Below, in pieces: positions 13,997 to 14,045 of a stretch of DNA of 14,045 bases. The notes under the pieces are model-generated. The model saw nothing but the letters and a program-made list of their open reading frames with translations, was not told where the DNA came from and ran no database searches. Origin of the DNA: CAZALT01 sp964485515. GTDB taxonomy: Bacteria > Actinomycetota > Acidimicrobiia > Acidimicrobiales > Acidimicrobilacustridaceae. The translations under genes and the position numbers were made by a program. How positions within the stretch are numbered: the stretch's first letter is position 1; each line of letters opens with the position of its first letter. Location: positions 1 to 14,045 of the forward strand of contig CAZALT010000092.1 in the NCBI GenBank assembly GCA_964485515.1. Direction: 5' to 3'.

Positions 13997-14045
13997 TGGT
14001 GCGCTCGGAGGGACTCGAACCCCCAACCTTCTGATCCGTAGTCAG
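13997..14045 (-). tRNA. tRNA-Arg (ACG), 3' part only, cut by window end
   Basis: On the minus strand the last 49 bases read as the 3' part of a tRNA. The anticodon stem CTGA/TCAG encloses loop CTACGGA, giving anticodon ACG (arginine, CGN codons after deamination of A34). A variable loop, a T arm with TTCGAGT loop and five-pair stem, the 3' acceptor strand CGAGCGC, discriminator A and an encoded CCA follow. The D arm and 5' acceptor strand lie outside the window. Transcription runs leftward into the intergenic stretch. Confidence 0.93.

Noticed and set aside
13712..14041. Small plus-strand frame ending in RRDSNPQPSDP
   Set aside because: That C-terminus is the well-known false translation of the antisense strand of a tRNA gene, here tRNA-Arg(ACG).
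1..14045. CRISPR arrays, insertion sequences or phage genes
   Set aside because: No regularly spaced repeats, transposase, integrase or flanking terminal inverted repeats were seen.

Overview
The window is GC-rich, tightly packed bacterial chromosome with G/C-biased third codon positions. Overlapping start/stop junctions, two Gly/Ser/Thr-rich lipoproteins and an OmpR-type two-component pair suggest a free-living Actinomycetota. The lipoprotein style would fit Acidimicrobiia, but that is a guess: no phylogenetic marker other than a partial tRNA is present.

Region 1 (1-5208) is a catabolic block. An SDR oxidoreductase gene (minus strand, cut by the window edge) diverges from a five-gene operon: aldehyde dehydrogenase, a second SDR, a two-domain carboxymuconolactone-decarboxylase-like protein, a 3-hydroxyisobutyrate-dehydrogenase-family reductase and a TetR regulator. 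Each junction in the operon overlaps by 4 or 8 bases, so the genes are probably translationally coupled. Together they look like an alcohol -> aldehyde -> acid oxidation route for an unidentified substrate, with its own regulator.

Region 2 (5209-6282) holds one membrane-anchored SGNH/GDSL hydrolase, followed by two tandem hairpins that separate it from the convergent genes beyond.

Region 3 (6283-13566) is an envelope and signalling block. Two minus-strand genes encode a PD40/beta-propeller-like lipoprotein and a five-helix membrane protein with a His-rich linker and a Cys/His-bearing outer domain. The lipoprotein has its own apparent promoter, covered by a 24-bp near-perfect palindrome. Divergent from them is an OmpR-type response regulator, its sensor kinase and, 17 bases on, a lipoprotein of the alpha/beta hydrolase family PF20091 type whose nucleophile-elbow serine appears to be missing. 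The shared intergenic region carries an 11-bp-spaced CTGACAG direct repeat, the usual layout of an OmpR-family binding site. The layout suggests a signal-responsive cell-surface module, possibly linked to metal ions.

Region 4 (13567-14045) is about 430 bases without a convincing gene, then the 3' part of a tRNA-Arg(ACG) gene on the minus strand, cut by the window end.
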